Below, one piece after another: positions 24,591-32,749 of a stretch of 64,000 nt of DNA. A program made the position numbers and the translations under genes. The DNA comes from an uncultured Sphaerochaeta sp. Lineage in GTDB: Bacteria > Spirochaetota > Spirochaetia > Sphaerochaetales > Sphaerochaetaceae. The stretch's first letter is position 1, and each line of letters starts with the position of its first letter. The stretch covers positions 744,001-808,000 of the forward strand of contig NZ_OY781873.1 in the NCBI RefSeq assembly GCF_963677075.1, read 5' to 3'. The notes beneath the pieces were generated by a model, which saw only the letters and a list, made by a program, of their open reading frames with translations, had not been told where the DNA came from and did no database searches.

Positions 24591-25463
24591 ATGCTTGGAA
24601 CGTTGAACAAGGTCATGGATTACATTGAGGAACACCTCTCTGAAGAGCTGACGGCGGAAGATATTGCCCGGACCTCTGGTATTGGAGATTATCATTTTAG
24701 AACGGTCTTCTACTATCTCTCCGGTGGAATTTCCCTCTCCCAGTACATCAGGGGGAGACGGTTATCCCAGGCTGGGATGGCGCTGGTCCAGGGAGAAAGT
24801 GTTACCGACGTTGCCTATGCCTATGGATACCAGTCCTTGGATGGGTTTACCAGAGCCTTTACAGCGTTCAGCGGCATGTTGCCTTCCGAAGTAAGAAAGA
24901 AGGGTGTGAGCAAAGCTTACCCAAAGGTAACTTTCAAGATTACCGTAGAGGGAGGAGAACGTATGGACTACCGAATTGAAGAGAAACCGGCATGTAAGAT
25001 TGTCGGCGTGAGTCGGCGGGTGCCGATGCAGTTTGAGGGAGTGAATAATGCCATTGTGGAATTGGCAAGAAGCATTACCGAGGAACAGAGGAAGGAGATG
25101 CACTCCTTACAGAACATTGAACCGTATCATATACTGAATGCTTCCTATGAGGCAGATGCCAAGTTCATGAAAGAAGAAGGTTGCCTGACCCATATGATCG
25201 GGGTTTTGACTACCAAGGAAGATATAAGCGAGCAGCTGGAATGGGTTGCACTTCCGGCATCGCTTTGGGCAGTGTTTCCTAGTGAGGGTGCATTTCCCCG
25301 CGTGTTGCAGCAGACCATGGCATCAATTTATGCACATTGGCTTCCTTCCTCAGATTTTGAACTCCTCGAATTACCTTCGTTCAGCTGGAGCGATATCGAG
25401 GGAAATACTGCGAAGAGTGAAATTTGGATTCCTGTGAAAAAAAGAGAAACCAAGATGCACTGA
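24591..25463 (+). CDS. AraC-family regulator with GyrI-like effector domain
   Basis: 290 residues. The N-terminal 105 residues are an AraC double helix-turn-helix (MDYIEEHLSEELTAEDIART, then GESVTDVAYAYGYQSLDGFTRAFTAFSGMLPSEVRK). The C-terminal 160 residues (from MDYRIEEKPACKIVGVSRRV to FELLELPSFSW) form a GyrI/Rob-like ligand-binding domain. Proteins of this layout (Rob, TipA-like) activate efflux or stress genes on binding small hydrophobic compounds. AAGGAAACAG precedes the ATG. Its stop codon abuts the -35 element proposed for glnN, but a link to nitrogen control is not shown. Confidence 0.9.
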   Translation: MLGTLNKVMDYIEEHLSEELTAEDIARTSGIGDYHFRTVFYYLSGGISLSQYIRGRRLSQAGMALVQGESVTDVAYAYGYQSLDGFTRAFTAFSGMLPSEVRKKGVSKAYPKVTFKITVEGGERMDYRIEEKPACKIVGVSRRVPMQFEGVNNAIVELARSITEEQRKEMHSLQNIEPYHILNASYEADAKFMKEEGCLTHMIGVLTTKEDISEQLEWVALPASLWAVFPSEGAFPRVLQQTMASIYAHWLPSSDFELLELPSFSWSDIEGNTAKSEIWIPVKKRETKMH

Positions 25464-25494
25464 TTGACAGAAGTGGTGACTCTGGTGTAAAAGG
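25464..25494 (+). promoter_or_regulatory. Candidate promoter of glnN
   Basis: A perfect TTGACA -35 at 25464-25469 starts at the base after the stop codon of the AraC-type gene. An 18-bp spacer leads to TAAAAG (25488-25493), a weak -10. Initiation near 25499 would start the RNA at the hairpin at 25501. Confidence 0.45.
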
Positions 25495-25500
25495 AATCAT

Positions 25501-25514
25501 CAGCAAAGGCGCTG
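25501..25514 (+). promoter_or_regulatory. Candidate ANTAR-target hairpin (antiterminator) in the glnN leader
   Basis: CAGC and GCTG pair around the hexaloop AAAGGC, identical in loop to the hairpin in the glutamate synthase leader. Loop and 3' arm (25505-25514) coincide with the 5' arm of the terminator at 25506-25544, so only one of the two can form. Confidence 0.5.
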
Positions 25515-25544
25515 TGGTCCAGTTTGGGCTACAGCGCCTTTTTT
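25506..25544 (+). terminator. Leader terminator (attenuator) upstream of glnN
   Basis: AAGGCGCTGT pairs with ACAGCGCCTT (10 bp) around a 15-nt apical region that can itself form a small stem, followed by a T6 run. It is 42 bp past the AraC-type gene stop, so it could also terminate that gene. Its position after a TTGACA element and before glnN supports an attenuator role. Confidence 0.8.
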
Positions 25545-25666
25545 GCGTTTCCGGCAGAAGGATTCTTGTCGGATTGGGGCAAGTGGGCAGTCGGGGCGAT
25601 GTCTCAGGCAAAGCGCCCTGGCCGCCGAAGACCCCGTTTATGAATTATCGAGAGTGGAGGAACCGT

Positions 25667-27760
25667 ATGAAAGAGCGAGCAGATCAGTATTTTGGGAGTA
25701 TGGTGTTTGGGGACGAGAAGATGAGGGAGTATCTATCCAAGGACACCTACCGGCAGCTGAAAGAGACCATCAGGGTTGGAAAGGAGCTGAATCTGGAGAT
25801 TGCCAACCAGGTTGCCCATGCCATGAAGGAGTGGGCTATGGCTGAAGGGGCTACCCATTACTGTCACTGGTTCCAGCCCATGACCAGTATCACCGCAGAG
25901 AAACATGAGAGTTTCTTGGTTCCTTCCTCTGAAGGTACTGCCCTTATGGAGTTCAGTGGAAAAGAGTTGATCAAGGGAGAACCTGACGCATCCTCGTTCC
26001 CTTCCGGTGGTCTCAGGGCAACTTTTGAGGCTCGTGGGTATACCGCCTGGGACCCTTCCAGCTATGCCTTCATCAAGGAGAATACACTCTGCATTCCTAC
26101 TGCATTCTGCTCCTACAGCGGCGAAGTACTGGATAAGAAGACTCCTTTACTCCGTTCGATGGAAGTCATCAGCAGTGAGGCCATCAGGATTCTGAAGCTT
26201 TTTGGACGGAGTGATGTGAAGCGTGTGGTGACCACTGTAGGTCCAGAGCAGGAGTACTTCTTGGTGGATAAAGATCTCTACCTACAGCGTAAGGACTTGA
26301 TTCACACCGGTCGTACCCTTGTAGGGGCACGCCCACCTAAGGGACAAGAGTTGGAGGACCACTACTTCGGCAATCTCAAGAGTCGCGTCTCTGCCTTCAT
26401 GCAGGAACTGGATGAGGAGCTTTGGAAGCTTGGCATCTTTGCGAAGACCGAGCATAACGAGGTCGCTCCCAGCCAGCATGAGCTTGCTCCAGTCTTTACC
26501 ACAAGCAACCTTGCCGTCGATCAGAACCAGCTGACCATGGAGATGATGAAGAAGATTGCCGACAAGCATGGTCTTGTCTGTTTGCTGCACGAGAAACCGT
26601 TTGCCGGGGTGAATGGTTCAGGGAAGCACAACAACTGGTCAATTTCGACCGACACAGGACTGAATCTTCTGGAACCGGGAGACAATCCCAAGGACAATGC
26701 ACAATTCCTCCTTTTTCTTGTAGCGGTAATCGCGGCTGTGGATGAGTACCAGGATCTGCTTCGTGTTTCGGTAGCCAGTGCAGGGAATGACCACCGCCTC
26801 GGTGCAAACGAAGCCCCTCCGGCTATTGTCAGCATGTTCCTCGGCGAGGAACTGACTGAGATCCTCGATTCCCTTGCTGATGGAACTGATTGCCCGAACA
26901 AGGAAAGATCCTCCATGCTCCTAGGCGTCAACCTCCTTCCACCATTTCCCAAGGATACCACCGACCGAAACCGTACCAGTCCATTTGCCTTTACCGGCAA
27001 TAAGTTCGAGTTCCGTATGCTTGGTTCCTCGTTCTCGGTCTCTGGTCCCAACTTTGTCCTCAATACAATTATTGCAGAGCAGCTCTCCCGGTTTGCCGAC
27101 CAGTTGGAGAAGGCCAAGGATTTTGCCTGCGACCTCTCTGCATTGGTGAAAGAGACCTACAGCAAGCACCGAAGAATCGTCTTCAATGGTAACAACTATG
27201 CACCTGAGTGGGTTGAAGAGGCAAATAAGCGAGGGCTGTTGAATCTGGTTAGTACCCCTGAGGCCCTTCCTACCTTCATCCATGCGAAAAACGTTGCGCT
27301 CTTTGAGAAGTTTGGGGTGCTCTCCTCCTCGGAGATGCATAGCCGATATGAAATAGTTCTGGAAAACTACTGCAAGACGATCAACATCGAAGCACTTACG
27401 CTCGTCGATATGATGAGAAAGCAAGTGCTCCCTGCATTGAGCGCATTCAGCGGAACGCTGGCGAAGAGCTTTCTGGATAAGAAAGCAGCAGTCTCCTCCC
27501 TCTCCCTTTCTTATGAGGCTGGGTTGATCACTGAGCTGAGTAATCTTGCTGATGGTTTGGATAAGGAAGTATCACTGTTGGAGCAGCAGCTTCTGGAAGC
27601 GAGGATGGTGGAAGATATAAGCAGTGAGAGCCACTTCTATCATGATACGGTCCTCTCCCAGATGGCACAGGTCCGCTCCCTGTGTGATACTGCCGAGCTT
27701 CTCACAGACCAGCAGTATTGGCCGATTCCTACCTACGAGTCACTTCTGTATTCAGTGTAA
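25667..27760 (+). CDS. glnN: Glutamine synthetase, type III
   Basis: 697 residues, the typical GSIII length. Signatures: TFEARGYTAWDPSS, GPEQEYFLVD (metal/glutamate site), KTEHNEVAPSQHELAP, GVNGSGKHNNWS, and DRNRTSPFAFTGNKFEFRMLGSS. A C-terminal helical extension (about residues 560-697) is also normal for the type. It makes glutamine from glutamate and ammonia. The start is the ATG at 25667 preceded by GGAGG; the frame is open further upstream but covers a terminator and GC-rich leader, so those codons are not coding. The genome thus has both GSI (glnA) and GSIII, and both have attenuator-like leaders. Confidence 0.96.
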   Translation: MKERADQYFGSMVFGDEKMREYLSKDTYRQLKETIRVGKELNLEIANQVAHAMKEWAMAEGATHYCHWFQPMTSITAEKHESFLVPSSEGTALMEFSGKELIKGEPDASSFPSGGLRATFEARGYTAWDPSSYAFIKENTLCIPTAFCSYSGEVLDKKTPLLRSMEVISSEAIRILKLFGRSDVKRVVTTVGPEQEYFLVDKDLYLQRKDLIHTGRTLVGARPPKGQELEDHYFGNLKSRVSAFMQELDEELWKLGIFAKTEHNEVAPSQHELAPVFTTSNLAVDQNQLTMEMMKKIADKHGLVCLLHEKPFAGVNGSGKHNNWSISTDTGLNLLEPGDNPKDNAQFLLFLVAVIAAVDEYQDLLRVSVASAGNDHRLGANEAPPAIVSMFLGEELTEILDSLADGTDCPNKERSSMLLGVNLLPPFPKDTTDRNRTSPFAFTGNKFEFRMLGSSFSVSGPNFVLNTIIAEQLSRFADQLEKAKDFACDLSALVKETYSKHRRIVFNGNNYAPEWVEEANKRGLLNLVSTPEALPTFIHAKNVALFEKFGVLSSSEMHSRYEIVLENYCKTINIEALTLVDMMRKQVLPALSAFSGTLAKSFLDKKAAVSSLSLSYEAGLITELSNLADGLDKEVSLLEQQLLEARMVEDISSESHFYHDTVLSQMAQVRSLCDTAELLTDQQYWPIPTYESLLYSV

Positions 27761-27781
27761 TACGTTGTGTTGCTTCGCTCT

Positions 27782-27830
27782 GGGGGCTTTCTGAGTTGTG
27801 TCGGGAAGCCCCCCCTTTGTAATTTTTTCT
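27782..27830 (+). terminator. Terminator of glnN
   Basis: GGGGGCTT pairs with AAGCCCCC across a 16-nt loop (27782-27813), followed by CCTTTGTAATTTTTT. It is 21 bp after the glnN stop. Confidence 0.7.
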
Positions 27831-27892
27831 TTGTATTCTTTCATGCAAATTATCGTACAAGCCAATTGAATTCCTTCTCTTTGCACACTACC

Positions 27893-28846
27893 ATGAGGAG
27901 TATGAAAACGAAGGCGAAACAAGAACAGAGTATTTCTCTTCTTGATGACATTTCAAGGTCGCTGTTCAACACCATTCCAGACCCTTTTATTGTGGTGGGT
28001 GAGGATGGAACGTATCTTGAGGTACTCGGAGGAACGGAGCGCTCGCTCTATGATGATGGAATTCCCCTCAAGGGTAAGAATATCTATTCATTCATGCCCA
28101 AGGATTTTGCTGACTTTTTCATGGACCAAGTACACCATACCCTGGAAGCAGGTATGCTCAACTCCTTCGACTACCAATTGGAAACCGAGGATGTAACCCT
28201 GACCACCAAGAATGGACCGGGGGGGAATCAGTGGTTTGAGGCTCGCATGTATCCATTGGAGAAACCGTATCAAGGACAGCGGGCAGTGACCGTGATGATC
28301 ATCAACATCACGGAGAGAAGGAACCTCCATAAACAACTCAGGGATCTCTCCAATGTTGATCCCCTTACCGGTTTGTATAATCGTCGATACTTCCTGCAAC
28401 GTGTTTCCCTGCATCTGCAGGAAGCGGGGAAAGCCCACATCCTCATCTGTGATATCGACCACTTCAAGGAGATCAACGACACCCATGGTCACCTGGCAGG
28501 GGATGCGGTGCTTCAGGAATTTGCAGCCCGTTCCAAGGAAGTTATCAAACACAGCAAGGCAATTGCGCGATATGGTGGAGATGAGTTTGTCATCGCGGTG
28601 ACAAACAAGAGTGATGAAGAGGCAGTACAAATCGCTGAAGAGCTGAGAATGAGGGTGGCTTCAGCGGCATTCTTCTTCCAGGATCTTGCATTGAATGTTC
28701 ATATCTCAATCGGTGTTGCCCGGGTAGAAGGACCGGATTTGGATTCCTCCTCCCTTATCAGCAAAGCTGATATTGCTTTGTATAAAGCAAAAGAGTCGGG
28801 AAGAAACCACGTGTGTCTCTTTACCCCCTCAATGAGGGAATCATGA
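27893..28846 (+). CDS. PAS-GGDEF diguanylate cyclase, cytoplasmic
   Basis: About 317 residues. A PAS domain (about 20-140: LFNTIPDPFIVVGEDGTYLEVLGG) precedes a GGDEF domain (about 155-310: DPLTGLYNRRYFLQRV, then ICDIDHFKEINDTHGHLAGDAVL and RYGGDEFVIAV). The active-site GGDEF is intact, so it should make c-di-GMP from GTP. No RxxD inhibitory site is obvious. No membrane segment is visible. The start is uncertain: ATG at 27893 or 27902, the latter too close to the GAGGAG. It overlaps the next c-di-GMP gene by 4 bp, so the two are co-expressed. Confidence 0.9.
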   Translation: MRSMKTKAKQEQSISLLDDISRSLFNTIPDPFIVVGEDGTYLEVLGGTERSLYDDGIPLKGKNIYSFMPKDFADFFMDQVHHTLEAGMLNSFDYQLETEDVTLTTKNGPGGNQWFEARMYPLEKPYQGQRAVTVMIINITERRNLHKQLRDLSNVDPLTGLYNRRYFLQRVSLHLQEAGKAHILICDIDHFKEINDTHGHLAGDAVLQEFAARSKEVIKHSKAIARYGGDEFVIAVTNKSDEEAVQIAEELRMRVASAAFFFQDLALNVHISIGVARVEGPDLDSSSLISKADIALYKAKESGRNHVCLFTPSMRES

Positions 28847-30852
28847 TGGTTAATGTATTATTCAACATTGCCATGCTCTTAACCCTCAGTGTCTTTTTCG
28901 CTACTTATCCATTCAAGAATCCAAGAAAACTCTATTCCTACCATATCCTGGTCGGGATTGTTATCGGTGTAGTTGGCATCATGGTGATGCTCAACCCATT
29001 CATTCTCGAGGAAGGTGTTGTGTTCGACTCAAGATCCATCCTCATCGTTGTCTCGGGTATGGTTTTTGGTTTGATACCGACGCTTATCGGAAGTAGTATG
29101 ATGGCCGTCTTCAGGGTTTTGAGTGGGGGAAGTGGCATCTATGCTGGTTTGGCGACCATCATAACCAGTACGATTGTTGGAGTTCTTTGGCATCATTTCC
29201 GTTATACGGTTGTGGTCGAGAGACGTAGTCATATCAATATTGAGTTCTATCTTGTGGGTGTTTTAGATCATCTTATCATGCTGCTCTGCATGATGCTAAT
29301 GCCTTTACCGGTTAGAAGCCAGGTCTTCTCTGAGATGACCTTTCCCATCTTGGTTTTCTATCCGATAGGAACCTACCTGCTCTGTCTCCTTCTCTTCAGC
29401 CAGGTCTACCGTTTGGAAGATATTGCTTCTCTGAGAAAAAGCGAGCATCAATTCAAGACCATCTTTGAAAAAGCACCGATCGGGATGTCCCTTACCAATC
29501 TCAGGACAGGGAGGATTCAGAGTATCAACCAGAGTTATCTGGATATCCTGGGATATACCAGAGAGGAGATGCTTGGTCATACGTGGGCGGAATTCTCACA
29601 TCCTGAGGATGTACAGATGAGTAATCAAATCACGCAGAAGATGTTCAGTGGGGAAGAGGATTCCTTTGTCTTCGATAAGCGCTTCCTGAAGAAGGATGGT
29701 TCAACCATCTGGGCCAATCTATCCCTCTGCGTATTTCCTGAGGATGCGTTTGTTGATAGAAACAGTCTTTGCATGACCGTCGATATTACCAAGAGAAAGC
29801 TTGCTGAGAAGAGGATTCTCTATGCCTCTACCCATGATGCGCTCACCGATCTGTATGACCGGGTGGAGTTCGAGCGGGTTATCAGCAATATGTCCCTAGA
29901 GGGGAATCTCCCTTTGAGTGTGGTATTTGCTGATATGAATCGTCTCAGGATCATCAACGAGGCCTTCGGCAGGGAGCAAGGGAACAGAATCCTGAAACAG
30001 GTCGCTATCCTGTTGCGGGAAACCTTCCCTGATTGTCCAAACCTTTTCAGGGTAGGGGGCGATGAGTTTGCACTCTTGCTGCCTGGATATACTGCAAATG
30101 AGTGTGAGCCCTGTCTCGAGGATGTAGTAGAGAAGGTATCAACATTCAGGGTTATGGATGCTGTTGCACCCTCGATCAGTTTTGGGCTCTATGTCGTGGA
30201 GGATGCCTCGTTTGACCTGAATGAGGCGGTGAAGTTGGCTGAGAAACACCTAGCCACCCAGAAATTGCTCGATAGTCCCCAGATGCAGGGAAAAGCTGTC
30301 TATGCCATCATCAACACGCTCCATGAGAAAAATAAGCGGGAAGAGGCTCATTCAAGGCGAGTCAGTGAACTCAGTGAACAGCTGGGAAGAGCGTATGGGC
30401 TCAGTGAGCGTTCGTGTAACGAGTTGCGTCTGGTAGGCCTTTTGCATGATATCGGTAAAATTGCTATTGCTGAAAATATACTCAACAAGGATGGGAAGCT
30501 GTCCCCTCTGGAATGGGAGGAGATGAAACGGCATGCCGAGATCGGCTTCCGTATACTGAGCTCAGTTGAGGATATGCAAGCATTGGCGCCCTATGTGCTT
30601 GCCCATCATGAGCATTTTGATGGAACTGGATATCCCAAGGCTATACGTGGGGAGTCAATTCCCTTGCAATCCAGGATGATTGCAATTGCCGATGCCTTTG
30701 ATGCGATGACCAGTGAAAGAACCTACCGTAAGGCAGTCTCCGCCGGTGAAGCGGCAAAGGAGATCAAAAAATGCGCTGGGACCCAGTTTGATCCATTGCT
30801 CGCTAAACTCTTTATCGAACAGGTACTTGCTCTTTCCTATGACCCGCTTTAG
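28843..30852 (+). CDS. Membrane PAS-GGDEF-HD-GYP protein with 5TM-LYT sensor
   Basis: About 669 residues. Six N-terminal hydrophobic helices (about 1-195) resemble the 5TMR-LYT sensor of LytS-type receptors. A PAS domain (210-325: TIFEKAPIGMSLTNLRTGRIQSINQSYLDILGY), a GGDEF domain with intact RVGGDEF (about 335-490) and an HD-GYP phosphodiesterase (500-669: LLHDIGKIAIAENIL, HHEHFDGTGYP) follow. Both synthesis and breakdown domains of c-di-GMP are thus in one chain. The GGDEF substrate residues are weaker (HDALTDLYDRVEFER), so the hydrolase may dominate. Starts by ATGA overlap with the previous gene. Confidence 0.92.
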   Translation: MMVNVLFNIAMLLTLSVFFATYPFKNPRKLYSYHILVGIVIGVVGIMVMLNPFILEEGVVFDSRSILIVVSGMVFGLIPTLIGSSMMAVFRVLSGGSGIYAGLATIITSTIVGVLWHHFRYTVVVERRSHINIEFYLVGVLDHLIMLLCMMLMPLPVRSQVFSEMTFPILVFYPIGTYLLCLLLFSQVYRLEDIASLRKSEHQFKTIFEKAPIGMSLTNLRTGRIQSINQSYLDILGYTREEMLGHTWAEFSHPEDVQMSNQITQKMFSGEEDSFVFDKRFLKKDGSTIWANLSLCVFPEDAFVDRNSLCMTVDITKRKLAEKRILYASTHDALTDLYDRVEFERVISNMSLEGNLPLSVVFADMNRLRIINEAFGREQGNRILKQVAILLRETFPDCPNLFRVGGDEFALLLPGYTANECEPCLEDVVEKVSTFRVMDAVAPSISFGLYVVEDASFDLNEAVKLAEKHLATQKLLDSPQMQGKAVYAIINTLHEKNKREEAHSRRVSELSEQLGRAYGLSERSCNELRLVGLLHDIGKIAIAENILNKDGKLSPLEWEEMKRHAEIGFRILSSVEDMQALAPYVLAHHEHFDGTGYPKAIRGESIPLQSRMIAIADAFDAMTSERTYRKAVSAGEAAKEIKKCAGTQFDPLLAKLFIEQVLALSYDPL

Positions 30853-30913
30853 GGGCCGTTCCTTGACAGCAGAAAGGTACTGACTTACCATGAAATTACC
30901 AGAGGAGGTGCCT

Positions 30914-31567
30914 ATGGGAGTCATTACTATTTCCCGTCAGATTGGTAGTGAAGGAACCTTCATCGCCAAGCAAGTGGCCGAGCAACTGGGGCTTTCCTTC
31001 GTGGACAAGCAAGATATCGAGAAAGTCATGCATGAGTATGGCTTTAGTGGGTTTGACGAAGTCTATGACAGTCTGCCCACATTCTGGGAACGATTTGACC
31101 AACACCGATACCGGACAGTAGATTTCCTGCTTGCAGTCATGCGCGCATTTGCCAAGGTTGGCAATGTAGTCATGCTCGGTAGAGGAGGGTTTGGTCTCCT
31201 GCAAGGCTATACTGACGTCCTGAATGTACGGATCAAGGCTCCGCTTGAGGTGAGGGTCCAGAGAAAACAGAAAGAGCGGGGTGGAACTGAAGAGCAGGCA
31301 AGGAAGGCACTTATTGACCAGGAGCTGGTGAGGACATCCTTTGTCCAGTCCGACCTGCAGTATAACCAACGCGATGTTTCTCTCTTTGATTTGGTCCTTG
31401 ATACCGGTATTGTTCCACCGGAGACAGCGACGCTTTGGATTGCTGATGCCTATCAGCAATTGATGAGACGGCCACGAATAGATGCAAAAACCAGCCGAGC
31501 AGATCTTGTGGTTGATGATGTACTGCTCAAACTCGTTGAGAAGATGCTTGGCAGAGAGGCAAGATGA
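30914..31567 (+). CDS. Cytidylate kinase-like family protein
   Basis: 217 residues. Begins MGVITISRQIGSEGTFIAKQVAEQLGLSFVDKQ, the modified P-loop of the cytidylate-kinase-like family, with a GRGGFGLL motif and an RVQRKQKERG lid region followed by DQELVRTSFV. These are ATP-binding proteins related to Cmk, but their substrate is not established. The ATG at 30914 follows GAGGAGG. It overlaps the next small membrane-protein gene by 4 bp. A true Cmk for CMP phosphorylation would be expected elsewhere in the genome. Confidence 0.85.
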   Translation: MGVITISRQIGSEGTFIAKQVAEQLGLSFVDKQDIEKVMHEYGFSGFDEVYDSLPTFWERFDQHRYRTVDFLLAVMRAFAKVGNVVMLGRGGFGLLQGYTDVLNVRIKAPLEVRVQRKQKERGGTEEQARKALIDQELVRTSFVQSDLQYNQRDVSLFDLVLDTGIVPPETATLWIADAYQQLMRRPRIDAKTSRADLVVDDVLLKLVEKMLGREAR

Positions 31568-31935
31568 GAGAACGCTCACCCAGTGCAATCTTGATGGTCG
31601 TGGGAACTGCAATTCTTCTGCTGTTGCTTCTTTCCCCCTTGTTGCTTGCGCTGTTTTCCTTGTTGGTTTCTGGAGAATTCCTCTTTGATTACCTGCTTAC
31701 CGCCGAGCTTGGTTTGGTTGCCTGTGTTGGGGCCCTCTCCCTTACCATCGGAACCATGGCAAGAAGGATTCCTGCCACGTTGCTGTTCATTTTTCTTCCT
31801 GTGATGCTTGTTACGCTCTTTATCTTGATGGCACTCAGTGATCCGAGTCCCTTTTTTGCTGGGTTCATGCTGATTCTCTATAATCTTAGTCTCATAGGAT
31901 TGGCATTTCATGGAATCAACAGCCTGCGACACTGA
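31564..31935 (+). CDS. Small four-helix membrane protein, unknown
   Basis: 123 residues with four hydrophobic helices (about 8-36, 45-65, 70-93 and 98-117) and an RRIP turn between helices 2 and 3. I recognise no family. The start ATGA overlaps the stop of the cytidylate-kinase-like gene, so it is translated as part of that unit; a functional link to a soluble kinase is not clear. Confidence 0.75.
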   Translation: MRERSPSAILMVVGTAILLLLLLSPLLLALFSLLVSGEFLFDYLLTAELGLVACVGALSLTIGTMARRIPATLLFIFLPVMLVTLFILMALSDPSPFFAGFMLILYNLSLIGLAFHGINSLRH

Positions 31936-31965
31936 CAGCAGCGCCATCTTGCGTTACAGTAGGCT

Positions 31966-32652
31966 ATGGATGTAATCAAGACACTCTCCAGGAAGGGGGG
32001 GTCTACCTATATCGATTTGATCGAGCCACTGGAAGAGGGTATAGCAGAAGTCCTCATTGCAGATGAAGATGGAATATTGCTCCATGTTCGGGATGCAACC
32101 TATGCGGTGGCATTGTTCAACCCAGCAGCGGCAGACACCTATGCAGTGGCGCTCTCTCATTGCAAGGAGCCCATCTCAGTGCATAGCGGACCGATTGTTC
32201 CTGCACTTCAGAAGAGAGGTCTTGGTGTCTCCCTGGAGTGCGTCCAGGCTGTGTATCTTTTGGCACAACCACTTATCGAGGATGAGTCCATCTTTATCCG
32301 CCCTCTTGAGGAGAGAGATCTACCTGTTGTGTTGCATCACTACAAACATGGCGATGAAGAATATATCCGTGAACGATACGAGGCAGGGGTCATGATCGCT
32401 GCAGAGATCGATGGCAATCTAGCTGGGTTCATGGGCAGGCATGTCGAATGTGCGATGGGTCTCTTGGAAGTGTTGCCCCAGTACCGGAGGAGGCATGTGG
32501 GGGAGGCATTGGAGAGAGCATATATCAATAGGTTGATCGCTCAAGGAACTACCCCATATTGCCACGTTGAGGTGGCAAATAAAGCCTCTCTATCACTTCA
32601 GAAAAAGCTTGGATTGGTATTTTCTTCAGAGTTGATATATTGGTTTAATTAA
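31966..32652 (+). CDS. GNAT-family N-acetyltransferase
   Basis: 228 residues. The C-terminal 120 residues form a GNAT fold: SIFIRPLEERDLPVVLHHY, then MIAAEIDGNLAGFMGRH, the acetyl-CoA loop VLPQYRRRHVGEALERAYI and the late HVEVANKASLSLQKKLGLVFSSEL. The N-terminal 110 residues resemble the acyl-CoA-associated extensions seen in FR47-like members. It is directly upstream of argC in the same direction, but a 97-bp AT-rich gap with a promoter separates them, so it is not clearly an arginine-pathway N-acetylglutamate synthase; ArgJ already supplies that step. Confidence 0.85.
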   Translation: MDVIKTLSRKGGSTYIDLIEPLEEGIAEVLIADEDGILLHVRDATYAVALFNPAAADTYAVALSHCKEPISVHSGPIVPALQKRGLGVSLECVQAVYLLAQPLIEDESIFIRPLEERDLPVVLHHYKHGDEEYIRERYEAGVMIAAEIDGNLAGFMGRHVECAMGLLEVLPQYRRRHVGEALERAYINRLIAQGTTPYCHVEVANKASLSLQKKLGLVFSSELIYWFN

Positions 32653-32668
32653 TATTTATACATAAATA
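32653..32668. promoter_or_regulatory. AT-rich palindrome upstream of argC, possible ARG box
   Basis: TATTTATACATAAATA has perfect 7-bp arms about a 2-bp centre and lies about 25 bp before the -35 region of the arg promoter. ArgR/AhrC sites are AT-rich imperfect palindromes of this size, but the conserved TGAAT/ATTCA core is missing, so the assignment is weak. Confidence 0.3.
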
Positions 32669-32691
32669 TGTGAAAATATATGCAAATAGTC

Positions 32692-32719
32692 TGGTCAAAA
32701 CGGAATATTTTTGTATAAT
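32692..32719 (+). promoter_or_regulatory. Promoter of the argCJBD operon
   Basis: TGGTCA (32692-32697), 16 bp, and a perfect TATAAT (32714-32719). The argC ribosome-binding site GGAGG is 20 bp further on. Confidence 0.6.
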
Positions 32720-32749
32720 TATACTAATATTGTTTATATGGAGGAACGT

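Noticed and set aside
25545..25640. Glycine-riboswitch-like words (CTCAGGCAAA, GCCGAAG) before glnN
   Set aside because: They occur in reversed order and without the expected stems, and glycine is not an obvious signal for a glutamine synthetase.
25424..25666. N-terminal 81-residue extension of glnN
   Set aside because: It covers the promoter, terminator and leader, lacks a ribosome-binding site, and type III enzymes of about 700 residues start near 25667.
31966..32652. The GNAT gene before argC as an N-acetylglutamate synthase (ArgA)
   Set aside because: It is separated from argC by its own promoter region and resembles general GNAT/FR47 proteins; ArgJ can supply the acetyl transfer.
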